A DNA stretch of 64,000 nt from Deltaproteobacteria bacterium (lineage in GTDB: Bacteria; Myxococcota_A; Polyangia; Haliangiales; Haliangiaceae), in the NCBI GenBank assembly GCA_021413675.1, contig JAIOQA010000218.1:1-64000 (forward strand), given 5' to 3'. The position numbers and the translations under genes are program-made. Of this stretch, positions 25,119-33,699 are shown in pieces; within the stretch, counting starts at the first letter, position 1; each line of letters opens with the position of its first letter. A model generated the notes under the pieces. The model saw only the letters and a program-made list of their open reading frames with translations. It did not search any database and had not been told where the DNA came from.

Positions 25119-27100
25119 CAGCTCAGCTCCTCGGCGTCGGCGCTCATGGTCTTGCAGACGCGGTACAGGTGGTTGCCCACGTGCTCGTAGGTGTCGATCA
25201 GATCGGCGAGCCCGAGCCCGAACGACGCCGACTCCGAGCGCTTCAGGATCGCGCGCGCGCGGCGGGCCTCGGCCTCGAGCAGGTTGAGCTGGATCTCGCG
25301 CCCGCCGGCGGCCTCGAGATCGACCGCGACGCCCCGCTCGAGCGTCGCGATCGCGGCGGCGCACGACTCGCTCGCGAGCGCGTGCATGTCGCGCAGCCGG
25401 GCCTGCTCCTCGGGCGCGAGCCGCAGGCCGCGCTCGATCCCGAGCTCGGCGACGTTGACCAGCTGCTCGACCTGGCGCTGCAGCTGCAGCGTCGCGACCA
25501 CGGTCTGGGTCGCGCGCTCGAGCGCCGGGCTGGTCGGCGCGGCGCTGACGATGCGGTACTGCTGCTCGAGCTGGCGCCGGGCCTCCGCGAGCGCGACCTC
25601 GGTCTCGTGGGCGTGGCCGCGATCGCTCGTGCACGACATCTCGAGCGCGCCGTCGAGCGCCGCGCGGTGCGAGGCCAGCACCGCCGCGACCGCGCGCTCC
25701 ACGTCGGACGCCAGCGTGTGGGGCACGATGGATGGCGCGGGCTCGACCCGCCGCTGGGTCGCCCGGCGCGCGAGCGCCGGCAGCGCGATCAGCCACAGCG
25801 CGACCGCGGCGAGCTCGGTCACCGCGAACGCCAGCGCGAGGTCGCGCGACACCAGCGGCCGCACGATGCGCTGGCCGTAGTCGACGACGTCGGTCGCGGG
25901 CAGGATCGCGTCCCAGAGCGGCAGCGTCGCGAGCGCGAACAGCGTGGCGAACGCGCCGAACGCGAGGTGGGTCGCGACCAGCGGCCGCGCGGCGCGCCCG
26001 GCCTGCCAGGCGATGAGCGCCATACCGAGCGCGGCGCCGAGGTTGGTGCCGGCGAGGATCGCGAGCGCGTTGGCGCGCGGCATCACGCCGCTGGTCTGGG
26101 TCAGGCCGAGCACCAGGATGTAGACCGGGCCGGGGCCCTGCAGCACCAGCGCGAGCGCCGCGCCGGTGAGCGCGCAGATCACGATCGCCGCGAGCCCCTC
26201 GCCGCGCAGGTGCGCGACGTACGGCAAGAGCTTGGGATCGCTGACCAGCGGCTCGACGCTGGTCTGCAGGAGGTGCAGGCCGTAGAGCATGAGGCCCGCG
26301 CCGAGCATCAGCTTGGCGATCGCGGCGCCGCGGCGGCCGGTCGCGAGCCGCGTCCAGATCACGCCGAGCGCGATGACCAGCAGGCCCTCGCTCGCCAGCG
26401 CCGCCGGCAGCATCGCGCCGGTGAGCGCCGCGCCGAGCTGCGCGCCGACGAAGATCGCGACGGTCGCGCCGATCGCGAGCAGTCGCGCGTCGACCAGGCC
26501 GATCGCGAACGCCGCCGCCGAGGTCGTGAGCTGGGTCAGGCCGCCGACGAGGATCCCGACGCCCACCGCCTGCGGCGACGATCGGGTCCAGCGCCCGAGC
26601 AGCGTGCGCACGCGGTTGCCCGCGAGGCCGCGCAGGCCGCGCGCGAGCAGGCCGAGGCCGTAGATGAACAGCGCGAGGCCGCCGAAGAGGCGGGTCAGGA
26701 GCTTCTTCTGGTTGCTGGCGCGGATCTGCAGGTCCCACGACTTGGTGCGCGAGGCGCCCTGGGTCAGGCGCAGGCCGGCCTTGCCGGTCGGGGTGTCGCT
26801 CGCGATCCGCACGACCACCGAGCTCGGGTTGCGGACCAGGATCTCGGCGGGGCGGTGCGCGATCGTCGCCTCGACCGGCGGCGTCGCCGCGGCGCCGACG
26901 TACTCGACGACCAGCGCGTCGCCGGGGCTGACGTCGGCCTCGCCGATCGACGTGATGTGGAACGCCGCGATCGCGCCGGGCTCGTCGCTCGGCTGCGAGC
27001 GATCGGGCTCGCGCTCGTCGCCCCAGTCGGAGACGACCAGCGCCAGCACCGCCAGCGTCAGCAGCCAGCGCAGCGCGGTACGCAGGCGCTCGCTAGCCAT
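25118..27100 (-). CDS. Na/Pi cotransporter family protein with PhoU-like tail
   Basis: A 660-residue membrane protein. After an N-terminal TM anchor and a periplasmic beta-rich region (about 30-140, 'PTGKAGLRL'), residues about 150-460 form the NptA-type core with the repeated GxxxTxxxxS/GTNLGAA-like motifs (VGGLTQLTTSAAAFAIG and ILAGTNLGAALG). The last 190 residues are helical and PhoU-like. Family members move phosphate with sodium or use the fold for sensing; here the first QSSSA-type motif reads TQLTTSA. It lies between VTC polyphosphate polymerase and thymidylate kinase genes, overlapping the first by 8 bases and the second by TGATG. Phosphate transport is inferred from family and context. 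Confidence 0.88.
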   Translation of the reverse strand: MASERLRTALRWLLTLAVLALVVSDWGDEREPDRSQPSDEPGAIAAFHITSIGEADVSPGDALVVEYVGAAATPPVEATIAHRPAEILVRNPSSVVVRIASDTPTGKAGLRLTQGASRTKSWDLQIRASNQKKLLTRLFGGLALFIYGLGLLARGLRGLAGNRVRTLLGRWTRSSPQAVGVGILVGGLTQLTTSAAAFAIGLVDARLLAIGATVAIFVGAQLGAALTGAMLPAALASEGLLVIALGVIWTRLATGRRGAAIAKLMLGAGLMLYGLHLLQTSVEPLVSDPKLLPYVAHLRGEGLAAIVICALTGAALALVLQGPGPVYILVLGLTQTSGVMPRANALAILAGTNLGAALGMALIAWQAGRAARPLVATHLAFGAFATLFALATLPLWDAILPATDVVDYGQRIVRPLVSRDLALAFAVTELAAVALWLIALPALARRATQRRVEPAPSIVPHTLASDVERAVAAVLASHRAALDGALEMSCTSDRGHAHETEVALAEARRQLEQQYRIVSAAPTSPALERATQTVVATLQLQRQVEQLVNVAELGIERGLRLAPEEQARLRDMHALASESCAAAIATLERGVAVDLEAAGGREIQLNLLEAEARRARAILKRSESASFGLGLADLIDTYEHVGNHLYRVCKTMSADAEELS

Positions 27101-27950
27101 GGACCGCGCTCGACCCCGCGTCGAACTTGCTGTAGCCCAGCGGAACGGCGCGCTCGGTCTCGAGGACGCGGGTCAGCCACGCCGGCGGATCGCGGTGGCT
27201 CTTGACCTCGAGCACGCGGCGCGGCTCGGCGCCGACCGCCGGCCCGAGCGTCTGGCGCAGGAGCGCCCAGTCGCGATCCCAGAGATCGGTCGGCGGCGCG
27301 TAGAACGCGAGGCCGCTGTCGATCGTCACGCGCAGCTCGCCTGCGGGATCCTGCCAGGCGAGGCGGCGGTAGTTGACGAGGCAGTCGGCGCGCATCGGCT
27401 CGGCGCAGCTCGCGCACAGCTCGGCGACCGCCGCGAGCACCGCGCGCGCGTCCTTGCCGTAGGCCTGCTCCTGGATCCGCACCATCTCGGGCGTGATCGT
27501 CGCCTCGGCGAAGAACGCGGGCACGTCGCGCTTGGGGATGCCGATGCGGCGCTTGCCGGTGTTCGCGCCCTCGCGGTGCTTGAGCTCGAGCCACAGGATC
27601 GGCTGGAACCGGACCAGCTGGCGCGCGTCGGTCGCGGTCTCGGTGAGATCCGGGTGGAGGTCGTAGTACTCCTTGGCGCGCAGCTTGATGTGGCTGTCGG
27701 CGGAGTCGTGCGCGGCGCGGAACAGCGCACGGCTGGGCGTGTCGAAGTAGATCGTGGTGACGAAGTGATGCGCGCCGGGCAGCGTGTTGGCGCCGTCGCC
27801 GCGGTGGCGATGCACGACCAGGTGCTGGTGGACCGCGGCGGTGACCGCGCGCGCCTGCGCCGGCGACAGCAGGTACTTCGCCTCGCGCCGATCCGCGGTC
27901 ATCCGCGCATCGATCGCCTCACCGTCGAGCTGGATGGCCAGGTCGCTCAT
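27093..27950 (-). CDS. VTC-domain polyphosphate polymerase
   Basis: A 285-residue triphosphate-tunnel protein of the VTC family, whose yeast member Vtc4 makes polyphosphate from ATP. Features of the tunnel: REAKYLLSPAQ near the N-terminus, VTTIYFDTP, KLRAKEYYD, LWLELKHREG, VTIDSGLAFY, LEVKSH and YSKFDAG at the C-terminus, supplying the basic and acidic residues lining the tunnel. It lacks SPX and membrane domains, as is usual for bacterial homologues. Start ATG 27950 overlaps the upstream lipoprotein stop (ATGA). Its position between a porin/lipoprotein pair and an Na/Pi transporter supports a role in storing imported phosphate. Confidence 0.9.
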   Translation of the reverse strand: MSDLAIQLDGEAIDARMTADRREAKYLLSPAQARAVTAAVHQHLVVHRHRGDGANTLPGAHHFVTTIYFDTPSRALFRAAHDSADSHIKLRAKEYYDLHPDLTETATDARQLVRFQPILWLELKHREGANTGKRRIGIPKRDVPAFFAEATITPEMVRIQEQAYGKDARAVLAAVAELCASCAEPMRADCLVNYRRLAWQDPAGELRVTIDSGLAFYAPPTDLWDRDWALLRQTLGPAVGAEPRRVLEVKSHRDPPAWLTRVLETERAVPLGYSKFDAGSSAVHG

Positions 27951-28681
27951 GGCGTGTACGACATCAGCTCCTCGTCCTGCGAGCCGCTGCCGGTCTCCTT
28001 CACCTTGCCGACGCCGCGCGCGTACCAGTAGTCCTGCGGCTTGCTGCCGGTGCGGCGCACGTGCAGGGTCGTGAAGGTGCCGGCGATCACCGTGACCTGC
28101 TCGCTGTCGGAGATGACCTGCCAGTTCTCGGTCTTGTTCGAGGTGCCCGCGCCCTGGCCGGTGGTGGTCTCGGTGAAGGACTGCGAGAAGGTCGCGCCGG
28201 TCGTGACGTGGGCGGTGCTCTCGTCGAGCTTGAGCCGATACGGCGTGTCGACGTCGGTCGAGGTCATCGCGCCGTTCTGGCCGTAGTGGATGGTCTTGTA
28301 GCGGACGTCGAGATCGCCGTTGAACGTCTCGTAGACGTCCTTGCTGCCCTGGAGCTGCTCGACGTGGACCAGGAACGCCATCGTGCCGGCATGAACCCCA
28401 CCGACGTCGACCTCGTTCATGATCGTCGTCTTCTTGTTGAGCGCGTCGGGGATCTGGCCGTTCGGATCGGTGAGCTTGTAGGACCAGACCGAGCCGACCT
28501 TCCACGGGTTGTAGCGGGTGTCGACGGGCGTGCCGTCGGGGCCGAGCACGGCGTCGCCCGAGGCGTCGATCCCGCCGTTGCCGTCGCCGGTGGCGCTGTC
28601 GGCGGCGCCGCCGGGATTCGAGCTGCCGCAAGCGGCGAGGCCTGCGGTGACGAGCGAGGTGAAGATCGCGAGACGTCGCAT
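27947..28681 (-). CDS. Lipoprotein of unknown function in the phosphate operon
   Basis: A 244-residue lipoprotein: signal peptide MRRLAIFTSLVTAGLAACGS with lipobox LAAC, then a Gly/Asp/Ala-rich linker and a beta-rich domain (about 60-244) with repeated 'W..I.D.E.VTVIAGTF.TLHVRR' strands, similar to the domains of many Myxococcota lipoproteins that end '...YWYARGVGKVKE'. No catalytic motif seen. It begins 20 bases after the porin stop and overlaps the VTC gene, so it is probably a surface or periplasmic partner in the same process. Confidence 0.85.
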   Translation of the reverse strand: MRRLAIFTSLVTAGLAACGSSNPGGAADSATGDGNGGIDASGDAVLGPDGTPVDTRYNPWKVGSVWSYKLTDPNGQIPDALNKKTTIMNEVDVGGVHAGTMAFLVHVEQLQGSKDVYETFNGDLDVRYKTIHYGQNGAMTSTDVDTPYRLKLDESTAHVTTGATFSQSFTETTTGQGAGTSNKTENWQVISDSEQVTVIAGTFTTLHVRRTGSKPQDYWYARGVGKVKETGSGSQDEELMSYTP

Positions 28682-28701
28682 GAGGACTCCTAGGCGAAGG
28701 G

Positions 28702-30027
28702 TCAGAGGCGTGCGCCGAGCTGGATGAGCGCGGTGGTCGAGGTGGTGGGGCCGATGCCGAGCTCGACGATGCCGATCGGCGCGTTGGAGGCGACCTGCCA
28801 GCGCTCGAGCTCGAGCTGGACGCGCCAGGCGTCCCAGGCGCCGAGGGTGACGCCGCCGGTCGCCTCGATCGCGGCGTCGTGCTGGATCGTCGCGTCGGGA
28901 TCGAGCGCGCCGAACACGCCGTAGAGCTCGTAGAAGCGCTTGCCGTGCTTCGCGCCGCCCAGGCGCCAGCCGGCGATGCCGCGGCCCTCGGCGAAGGTCG
29001 CGCGCCGGTGCGTGGGATCGCTGCCGGCGACCAGCCACGACGTGCCGACCATGCCCTCGAGCCACACCGTCAGGTGACCGGGGCCGGCGTCGACATCGAG
29101 GGTCGCGTCGAGCTCGCCGGCGTAGCCGCGGCTGACGGTCGCGGGGACCTCGAGCAGCTCGCCGACCCGCGCGGAGCCGGCGGCGCCGATCGTGAGCCCG
29201 TGGGTGGGCTCGACGGTGAGTCGGACGACGCCGTCCATGCCGAAGCGATCGCGCGCCGGCGCGGCGAGCGGCGTGCCGCCGTCGTCGGTGCCCTGGAACA
29301 CGCCGGCGCGGAGCTCGGGCGACCACGGGCCGCCGTGGGCGATCGTGGCCATCGCGCCGACCGCGCGGCCGGCGACCTGGAGGCGACGCACGAGGATGTT
29401 GTCGAGCAGGCCGCGATCGGCCATCGGCAACGACCAGATCGAGGTCAGCTGGATCGCGGAGAACGGCATCTTGAAGTTGCCGGCGCGCAGGTCGACCTTG
29501 GTCGCGCCGTCGGCGAGCCGGAGCTGCGCGAAGGCGTTCTTGAGCCGGGGCTTGCCGGCGAGCTCGACCTCGACCTCGGCGCGCAGGTCGTGCCAGCGGT
29601 ACTCGGCCTTCACGCGCGCGCTGTTGATGGTGCCCTGCGCGACGGTGTCGGGCGCGGTCTTCTCCTTCACTGCGGCGCCGCGGATCAGGACGCGGCCGCC
29701 GAAATCGAGATGGCCGTGCTTCTTCTTCTTCTTCTTGTGCGGCTTCTCGAGCGGCGGCGCGCTCGGATCGCCGTCGACTGCGGCGGCCGCGTCGTGCTCG
29801 TGGTGCTTGTGGTGCTTGCCGGGCTCGGTCGCGGGTTCGTCCGTCGCGGGCTCGTCGGTCGGAGCACCGGCGTCCGCCGCGGGGGCCGCGGGGGCGTCCG
29901 TCGGCGCGGATCCCTCGTCACGCGGTGCGTCGGCCCGAGCCCACGCCGACCACCCACACACCAACCAGACGCCGAGGAACAAGCTTGAACGCGGCAACTC
30001 ACCGCAGTTGTTCAAGCGGCGTGCCAC
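28702..30027 (-). CDS. Outer-membrane porin, phosphate-selective porin (OprP/O)-like
   Basis: A 441-residue beta-barrel candidate: signal peptide ending WSAWARADA, a Pro/Ala/Thr/Asp linker, a striking His/Lys-rich segment (GKHHKHHEHD, then KPHKKKKKKHGH) at about 70-105, and a barrel that begins LDFGGRVLIRGA and ends with the aromatic/leucine-type terminus ALIQLGARL. The barrel opening and NFKMPFSAIQL segment resemble the porin O/P family. The basic segment before the barrel could attract phosphate or polyphosphate. Start GTG 30027 is uncertain: no good ribosome site precedes it and a strong hairpin covers codons 4-15. It heads a six-gene operon. Confidence 0.8.
   Translation of the reverse strand: MARRLNNCGELPRSSLFLGVWLVCGWSAWARADAPRDEGSAPTDAPAAPAADAGAPTDEPATDEPATEPGKHHKHHEHDAAAAVDGDPSAPPLEKPHKKKKKKHGHLDFGGRVLIRGAAVKEKTAPDTVAQGTINSARVKAEYRWHDLRAEVEVELAGKPRLKNAFAQLRLADGATKVDLRAGNFKMPFSAIQLTSIWSLPMADRGLLDNILVRRLQVAGRAVGAMATIAHGGPWSPELRAGVFQGTDDGGTPLAAPARDRFGMDGVVRLTVEPTHGLTIGAAGSARVGELLEVPATVSRGYAGELDATLDVDAGPGHLTVWLEGMVGTSWLVAGSDPTHRRATFAEGRGIAGWRLGGAKHGKRFYELYGVFGALDPDATIQHDAAIEATGGVTLGAWDAWRVQLELERWQVASNAPIGIVELGIGPTTSTTALIQLGARL
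29983..30017 (-). promoter_or_regulatory. Hairpin over the porin translation start region
   Basis: GCTTGAA (29983-29989) pairs with TTCAAGC (30011-30017), and CAACT (29995-29999) with AGTTG (30006-30010), leaving a small bulge and a 6-base loop. The 12 pairs lie just inside the coding start at 30027. It could be a translational control element, or a sign that the true start is farther downstream. Confidence 0.45.
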
Positions 30028-30142
30028 CGAGTCGTCACGTCGGCGTCACCGGAATGAGGCAGTTCCGCGGCGAACCGTGTACGAACGCCTCACAGCCGTC
30101 CGGTTCTTGCGCAAATCACCGGTCGTCGTCGGTGAGGGCGTC

Positions 30143-30176
30143 GCCCACAACCCGCGGCGGTACGGTCGGTGTGGGC
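30143..30176 (-). terminator. Hairpin at the end of the BY-kinase-like gene
   Basis: GCCCACA (30143-30149) and TGTGGGC (30170-30176) form a 7-bp stem around a GC-rich 20-base loop, overlapping the stop codon of the gene at 30176. No T-tract follows on the minus strand, so intrinsic termination is only possible, not assured. Confidence 0.35.
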
Positions 30177-31084
30177 TACTTCTCGAGGAGGACGGAGCCC
30201 AGGATCTTGGCGGCGCCGAGCTGATCGATCGCCTTCCCCAGCTCGCGCGCTCGCGACAGGTGGCTGCGCTGCACGAGCACCACGCCGTCGGCGGCGTCCT
30301 GCATCAGGTTGACGTCGGCGGAGCCGAGCACCGGCGGGGCGTCGATCACGATGTGGTCGTAGCCGCCGAGGCGCAGCCGCTCCATCGCGATCGCGAACGC
30401 GGGCGCGTCGAGGAGCTGGCCCTGCTCGATCCGCGGGTTGACCGCGGCGACGTGCAGCCACAGCTGCGGGATGTCGATCAGCCCCCACGGCAGCATCGGC
30501 TGGTGGCGGTGCGCCGCGAGCTGCTCGGCGAAGCACCACGGCGGCGAGAACCGGAACACCTGCGCGAGCTGTGGCCGCCGCAGGTGGGTCTCGCACAGCA
30601 GCACCTTGGCGCGGCCGCACTCGGCGAGCGCGAGGGCGAGGTTGACCGCGGTCGTGGTCTTGCCCTCGCCGGCGACGGCCGACGACACCACGACCACCTG
30701 CGGGCGGCCGGCCTCGAGCAGGTGGTGGCGCAGCACGCGGAACGCGGCCGAGCGCTCGGAGTCGGGCGCGGCCACGAGCGTCAGCCGCGGATCGCCGGGC
30801 GCATCCTCGGGGAGGTGGTGCTGGGTGAGCCCGATCTCGGGCGGCGTGCGATCGCTCTGCGGCCGGGTCTCGAGCGACTGGGCGCGCGGCGCCGTGAGCG
30901 CGGTCTTGGGCTCGAGCGCGGGCCCGACCCGGGTCTCGCTGCGCGAGTCGATCATCCGCTCGCTGTCGAGCAAGCCGCCGGGCGTGACCGCGGTCATCGG
31001 CTGGGTCACGAGCGGCAGCGGCACGCCGCGACTCTCGCCCTGCGAGGGCGGCCGGTCACCGAAGCGCGTGGTCCGTTTGGTCAT
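30176..31084 (-). CDS. CpsD/CapB-like tyrosine-kinase-family ATPase, degenerate Walker A'
   Basis: A 302-residue cytosolic ATPase of the bacterial tyrosine kinase (BY-kinase) family that works with Wzz-type co-polymerases in polysaccharide export. Residues 1-100 are a low-complexity N-terminal tail. The ATPase has the usual FRVLRHHL entry, Walker [20 protein letters not shown] and Walker [16 protein letters not shown]. The Walker A' motif, normally (I/L/V)3-DxDxR, reads LLCETHLRR, so both aspartates are changed, and there is no Tyr-rich C-terminus. Kinase activity is therefore doubtful though ATP binding may remain. ATG 31084 overlaps the Wzz-like gene stop (ATGA). Confidence 0.87.
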   Translation of the reverse strand: MTKRTTRFGDRPPSQGESRGVPLPLVTQPMTAVTPGGLLDSERMIDSRSETRVGPALEPKTALTAPRAQSLETRPQSDRTPPEIGLTQHHLPEDAPGDPRLTLVAAPDSERSAAFRVLRHHLLEAGRPQVVVVSSAVAGEGKTTTAVNLALALAECGRAKVLLCETHLRRPQLAQVFRFSPPWCFAEQLAAHRHQPMLPWGLIDIPQLWLHVAAVNPRIEQGQLLDAPAFAIAMERLRLGGYDHIVIDAPPVLGSADVNLMQDAADGVVLVQRSHLSRARELGKAIDQLGAAKILGSVLLEK

Positions 31085-32595
31085 TTCTTGGCCTTGCGGC
31101 GCGGCGGCGGCGGGATGACCGCGAGCACCGGCAGCAGGTCGAGGCGTTCGACGTCCGCGCGTCGATAGAGCCGATCATCGAGGATGGCGAGCCCGAGCGC
31201 AAGCGCGCCGCCGAGCAGGCCGAACAGGATGACGCCGGCGATGACCACGAACTTCTTGCCGCGCCCGGTGGGCTTGAGCGGCTCGTTGGCCTCGTCGACG
31301 ACCTCGAGGTGGGCGCTGTTCTCGGCCATCTGCTGGCCGGCGTAGTTGATCGCGCTGAAGACGTTCTTGCTCAGGCCCGACACCGTCTCGCGCTGCTCGT
31401 CGACGGCGCGCTTGAGATCCTTGTGCTGGGTCTCGAGCGTGACGATCGCGTCGGCCTTGGCGTCGTCGGCGGTCTGGGTGTCGGCCGGCGTGGTCTCGGT
31501 CTTGGCCCGCTCGATCGCCAGCTGGCGCTCGAGCTCGGACAGCTCCTTCTGCAGCTTCGGGCGATCGATCGGGCCGGTCGCGACCAGCGGCACCGGGTCG
31601 TCGTCGTCGGGCGGGACCGCCGCCTGCGCGTCGCGGACGTGGGCCTGGGCCGCGGTCACCGCGTTCTGCGCCTTGATGTAGTCGGGGTGCTTGTCGGTGA
31701 AGCGCGAGCGCACGTCCTCGAACGCGCGCTGCGCCGCGGTCAGCTGGCGCTTGGCGTCATCGACGAGCGCCAGCGCGGCGAGTTGCTCGGGCGTGCGGGT
31801 CCGCGGCGGCGGCGCGGGCGGCGGCGCGCCATCCGGGGCGGCCAGCACGTCGCGGAGGCGATCGATCTGGCGCTGCAGCGCGGCCACCCGCGGGTTGCCG
31901 GCCGGCGCGGGCTTGGGCTTCTGGCTGGCGCGGATCGCCGCGCCTTCGCTGCCGCCCGGCGTGGACTCGCGCGCGAACTCGGGGTGCTTCGAGAGGAACT
32001 CGCTGTACGCGCGGTCGCGCTTCTGCAGCTCCTCGTCCGCTTCGTTCTTCTGCTTGCGCGCGAAGTCGACGGTGTCCTGCGCCGACTCCTGGCGCAGGCG
32101 CGTCTCGGCGTGGATCAGGACCTCGGTCAGCCGCTGCGTGACCTTCTGCGCGCGCTTGGGATCGGTGTCGCTGTAGGTGATGCGGAAGGTGTTGGCGCCG
32201 CGCGACTTGAAGACGATCGCGCTGCGCATCTCGTCGGCGGCCTCCTCGATCTCCTCGGGCTTCTTGGCCTTGGGGAACGGGCTGACCGCCTCGTCGAGGA
32301 TCACCTCGGACAGGCTCTTGCGCGACAGCAGGAGCTCGCGGTAGCGGTCGCCGAGGTTGCGCTGCTCGGTCTCGGCGTCGCGGCCACCGAGCACCACCGC
32401 CTGGATGCGCTGGCGGTGGACCAGCACCGACTCCGAGGCGTAGAGCGGCTGCTGGCGCAGGGCGTAGAGCGTGGACAGCGCACCGCCGACCACGACCATG
32501 GCGGCCGCGACCCACCAGTAGCGCAGGGTGCGGCGCGCGTAGTCGAGGAGCGCGTCGAGACGGTCGCGGGGCGTCAGCGCCGGGCGGAGCTGCAT
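31081..32595 (-). CDS. Wzz/GNVR chain-length determinant protein, long form
   Basis: A 504-residue inner-membrane polysaccharide co-polymerase. A first TM helix ([20 protein letters not shown], about 28-47) is followed by a Wzz domain ([14 protein letters not shown]), a long periplasmic coiled-coil (about 165-425) with two Pro/Thr-rich breaks, and a second TM ([20 protein letters not shown]) near the C-terminus. It resembles the exopolysaccharide transport family partner of BY-kinases, which is encoded next. ATG 32595 is 2 bases after the preceding stop; a TTG at 32601 overlapping that stop is possible. Confidence 0.9.
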   Translation of the reverse strand: MQLRPALTPRDRLDALLDYARRTLRYWWVAAAMVVVGGALSTLYALRQQPLYASESVLVHRQRIQAVVLGGRDAETEQRNLGDRYRELLLSRKSLSEVILDEAVSPFPKAKKPEEIEEAADEMRSAIVFKSRGANTFRITYSDTDPKRAQKVTQRLTEVLIHAETRLRQESAQDTVDFARKQKNEADEELQKRDRAYSEFLSKHPEFARESTPGGSEGAAIRASQKPKPAPAGNPRVAALQRQIDRLRDVLAAPDGAPPPAPPPRTRTPEQLAALALVDDAKRQLTAAQRAFEDVRSRFTDKHPDYIKAQNAVTAAQAHVRDAQAAVPPDDDDPVPLVATGPIDRPKLQKELSELERQLAIERAKTETTPADTQTADDAKADAIVTLETQHKDLKRAVDEQRETVSGLSKNVFSAINYAGQQMAENSAHLEVVDEANEPLKPTGRGKKFVVIAGVILFGLLGGALALGLAILDDRLYRRADVERLDLLPVLAVIPPPPRRKAKK

Positions 32596-32597
32596 GG

Positions 32598-33689
32598 TCA
32601 ATAGCTTGCCAGTCGGCGCCGGCGGATGCCACGGGCGCGCAGGGAGCCGATGCGATCGCCGGCGAACGCCGGCACGTGGCCCAGGTTGGTGAAGCCGAGG
32701 CGAGTGACGTCCTCGGTGTCGTGGATGCGGGGATCGAACACGGCGATCGCGATCGCGGCGACCGGCAGCAGCATGCCGAACAGCAAGAGGCCGATGACCG
32801 CGATGCGGTAGTTCCGACCGGGGTCGCTGGCATCCGGGGCGCGCTCCGAGACGACCTCGAGCTGCAGGCCCAGGCCGGCGGCCATCGACGCCGACTGGTT
32901 CTGATCGCGCTGGCGGTTCTCCGCCATCAGGCCGAGCTGGATACGGGCCTCCTGGGTCTCGGCCTCCAGCTTCTGCAGCTGGTTCTGGGCGAGCGCCAGC
33001 TGGCCAGGGTCGGTCGCGGGATCTCGCGCGAGCGCCAGCACCTCCTGTGTCCGGGTCGCGACGGCCTTCTCGCGGTCGGCGAGCTCCGCGGCTGCCCGAT
33101 CGTACACCGCCTGCGACTGCTCGTTCAGCGTCGCCGCGTCGATGGCCTCGAGCGACTGCTCGGTCTCGAGGATGATCTGCGCCATGCGCCGGGCGAGATC
33201 GAAGGCCAGCGCGCCGTTGGCGTTGGTGACCGCGAGCTCGATGCGCGCGGTGCGGCGATCGTCCTCGTAATACTGGTAGAGGAAGTAGTTGCGATAGACG
33301 GTGATCTCGACGAGATCGCGCAGCTCGTTGATGGCCCAGACGTCGCCCTGCTTGGCGCGGAGCGGGAACAGATCCTTCTCCTTGATGAGCGCGAGCAGGG
33401 CGTCGTTGGGCAGGAGCACGCCGGCGACGTACTCGCCGAGCTCGCGCGCCGGCATGCGCTCGCGCCCCGAGGCGAGGCTGCCCTCGGACACCGCGATCAC
33501 GACGCGCGCGATCTTGGGCGGCACCTTGGCGGCGACCTTGTAGAGCACCGCGCCGGACATCAAGAGCGTCAGCGCGAGCACCGCGAACGGCCGCGCGCTG
33601 GCGCGGCGCTTGACCCGCCAGAGCTCGAAGATGAGGCCGCGCCCGAGCGGGACCTCTTCTTCGAACCAGCCGTCGTCGGGCTCGCTCAT
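32598..33689 (-). CDS. Second Wzz-like polysaccharide co-polymerase
   Basis: A 363-residue membrane protein with two TM helices (FAVLALTLLMSGAVLYKVAA about 36-55 and IAVIGLLLFGMLLPVAAIAI about 300-320) and a periplasmic helical region rich in Gln/Glu (EKAVATRTQEVL...ALAQNQLQKLEAETQEA). Together with the next gene it would form the inner-membrane chain-length assembly for a secreted polysaccharide. After the second TM the sequence IHDTEDVTRLGFTNLGHVP resembles the cytosolic end of Wzz proteins. It follows the glycosyltransferase gene... stop and start are 10 bases apart. Confidence 0.85.
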   Translation of the reverse strand: MSEPDDGWFEEEVPLGRGLIFELWRVKRRASARPFAVLALTLLMSGAVLYKVAAKVPPKIARVVIAVSEGSLASGRERMPARELGEYVAGVLLPNDALLALIKEKDLFPLRAKQGDVWAINELRDLVEITVYRNYFLYQYYEDDRRTARIELAVTNANGALAFDLARRMAQIILETEQSLEAIDAATLNEQSQAVYDRAAAELADREKAVATRTQEVLALARDPATDPGQLALAQNQLQKLEAETQEARIQLGLMAENRQRDQNQSASMAAGLGLQLEVVSERAPDASDPGRNYRIAVIGLLLFGMLLPVAAIAIAVFDPRIHDTEDVTRLGFTNLGHVPAFAGDRIGSLRARGIRRRRLASY

Positions 33690-33699
33690 GCGGGCTCGC

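Noticed and set aside
23460-26738. A single 1092-residue protein covering thymidylate kinase and upstream sequence
   Set aside because: Upstream of 25118 the frame is a shadow of the Na/Pi transporter; the kinase starts at MFVVFEGIDG.
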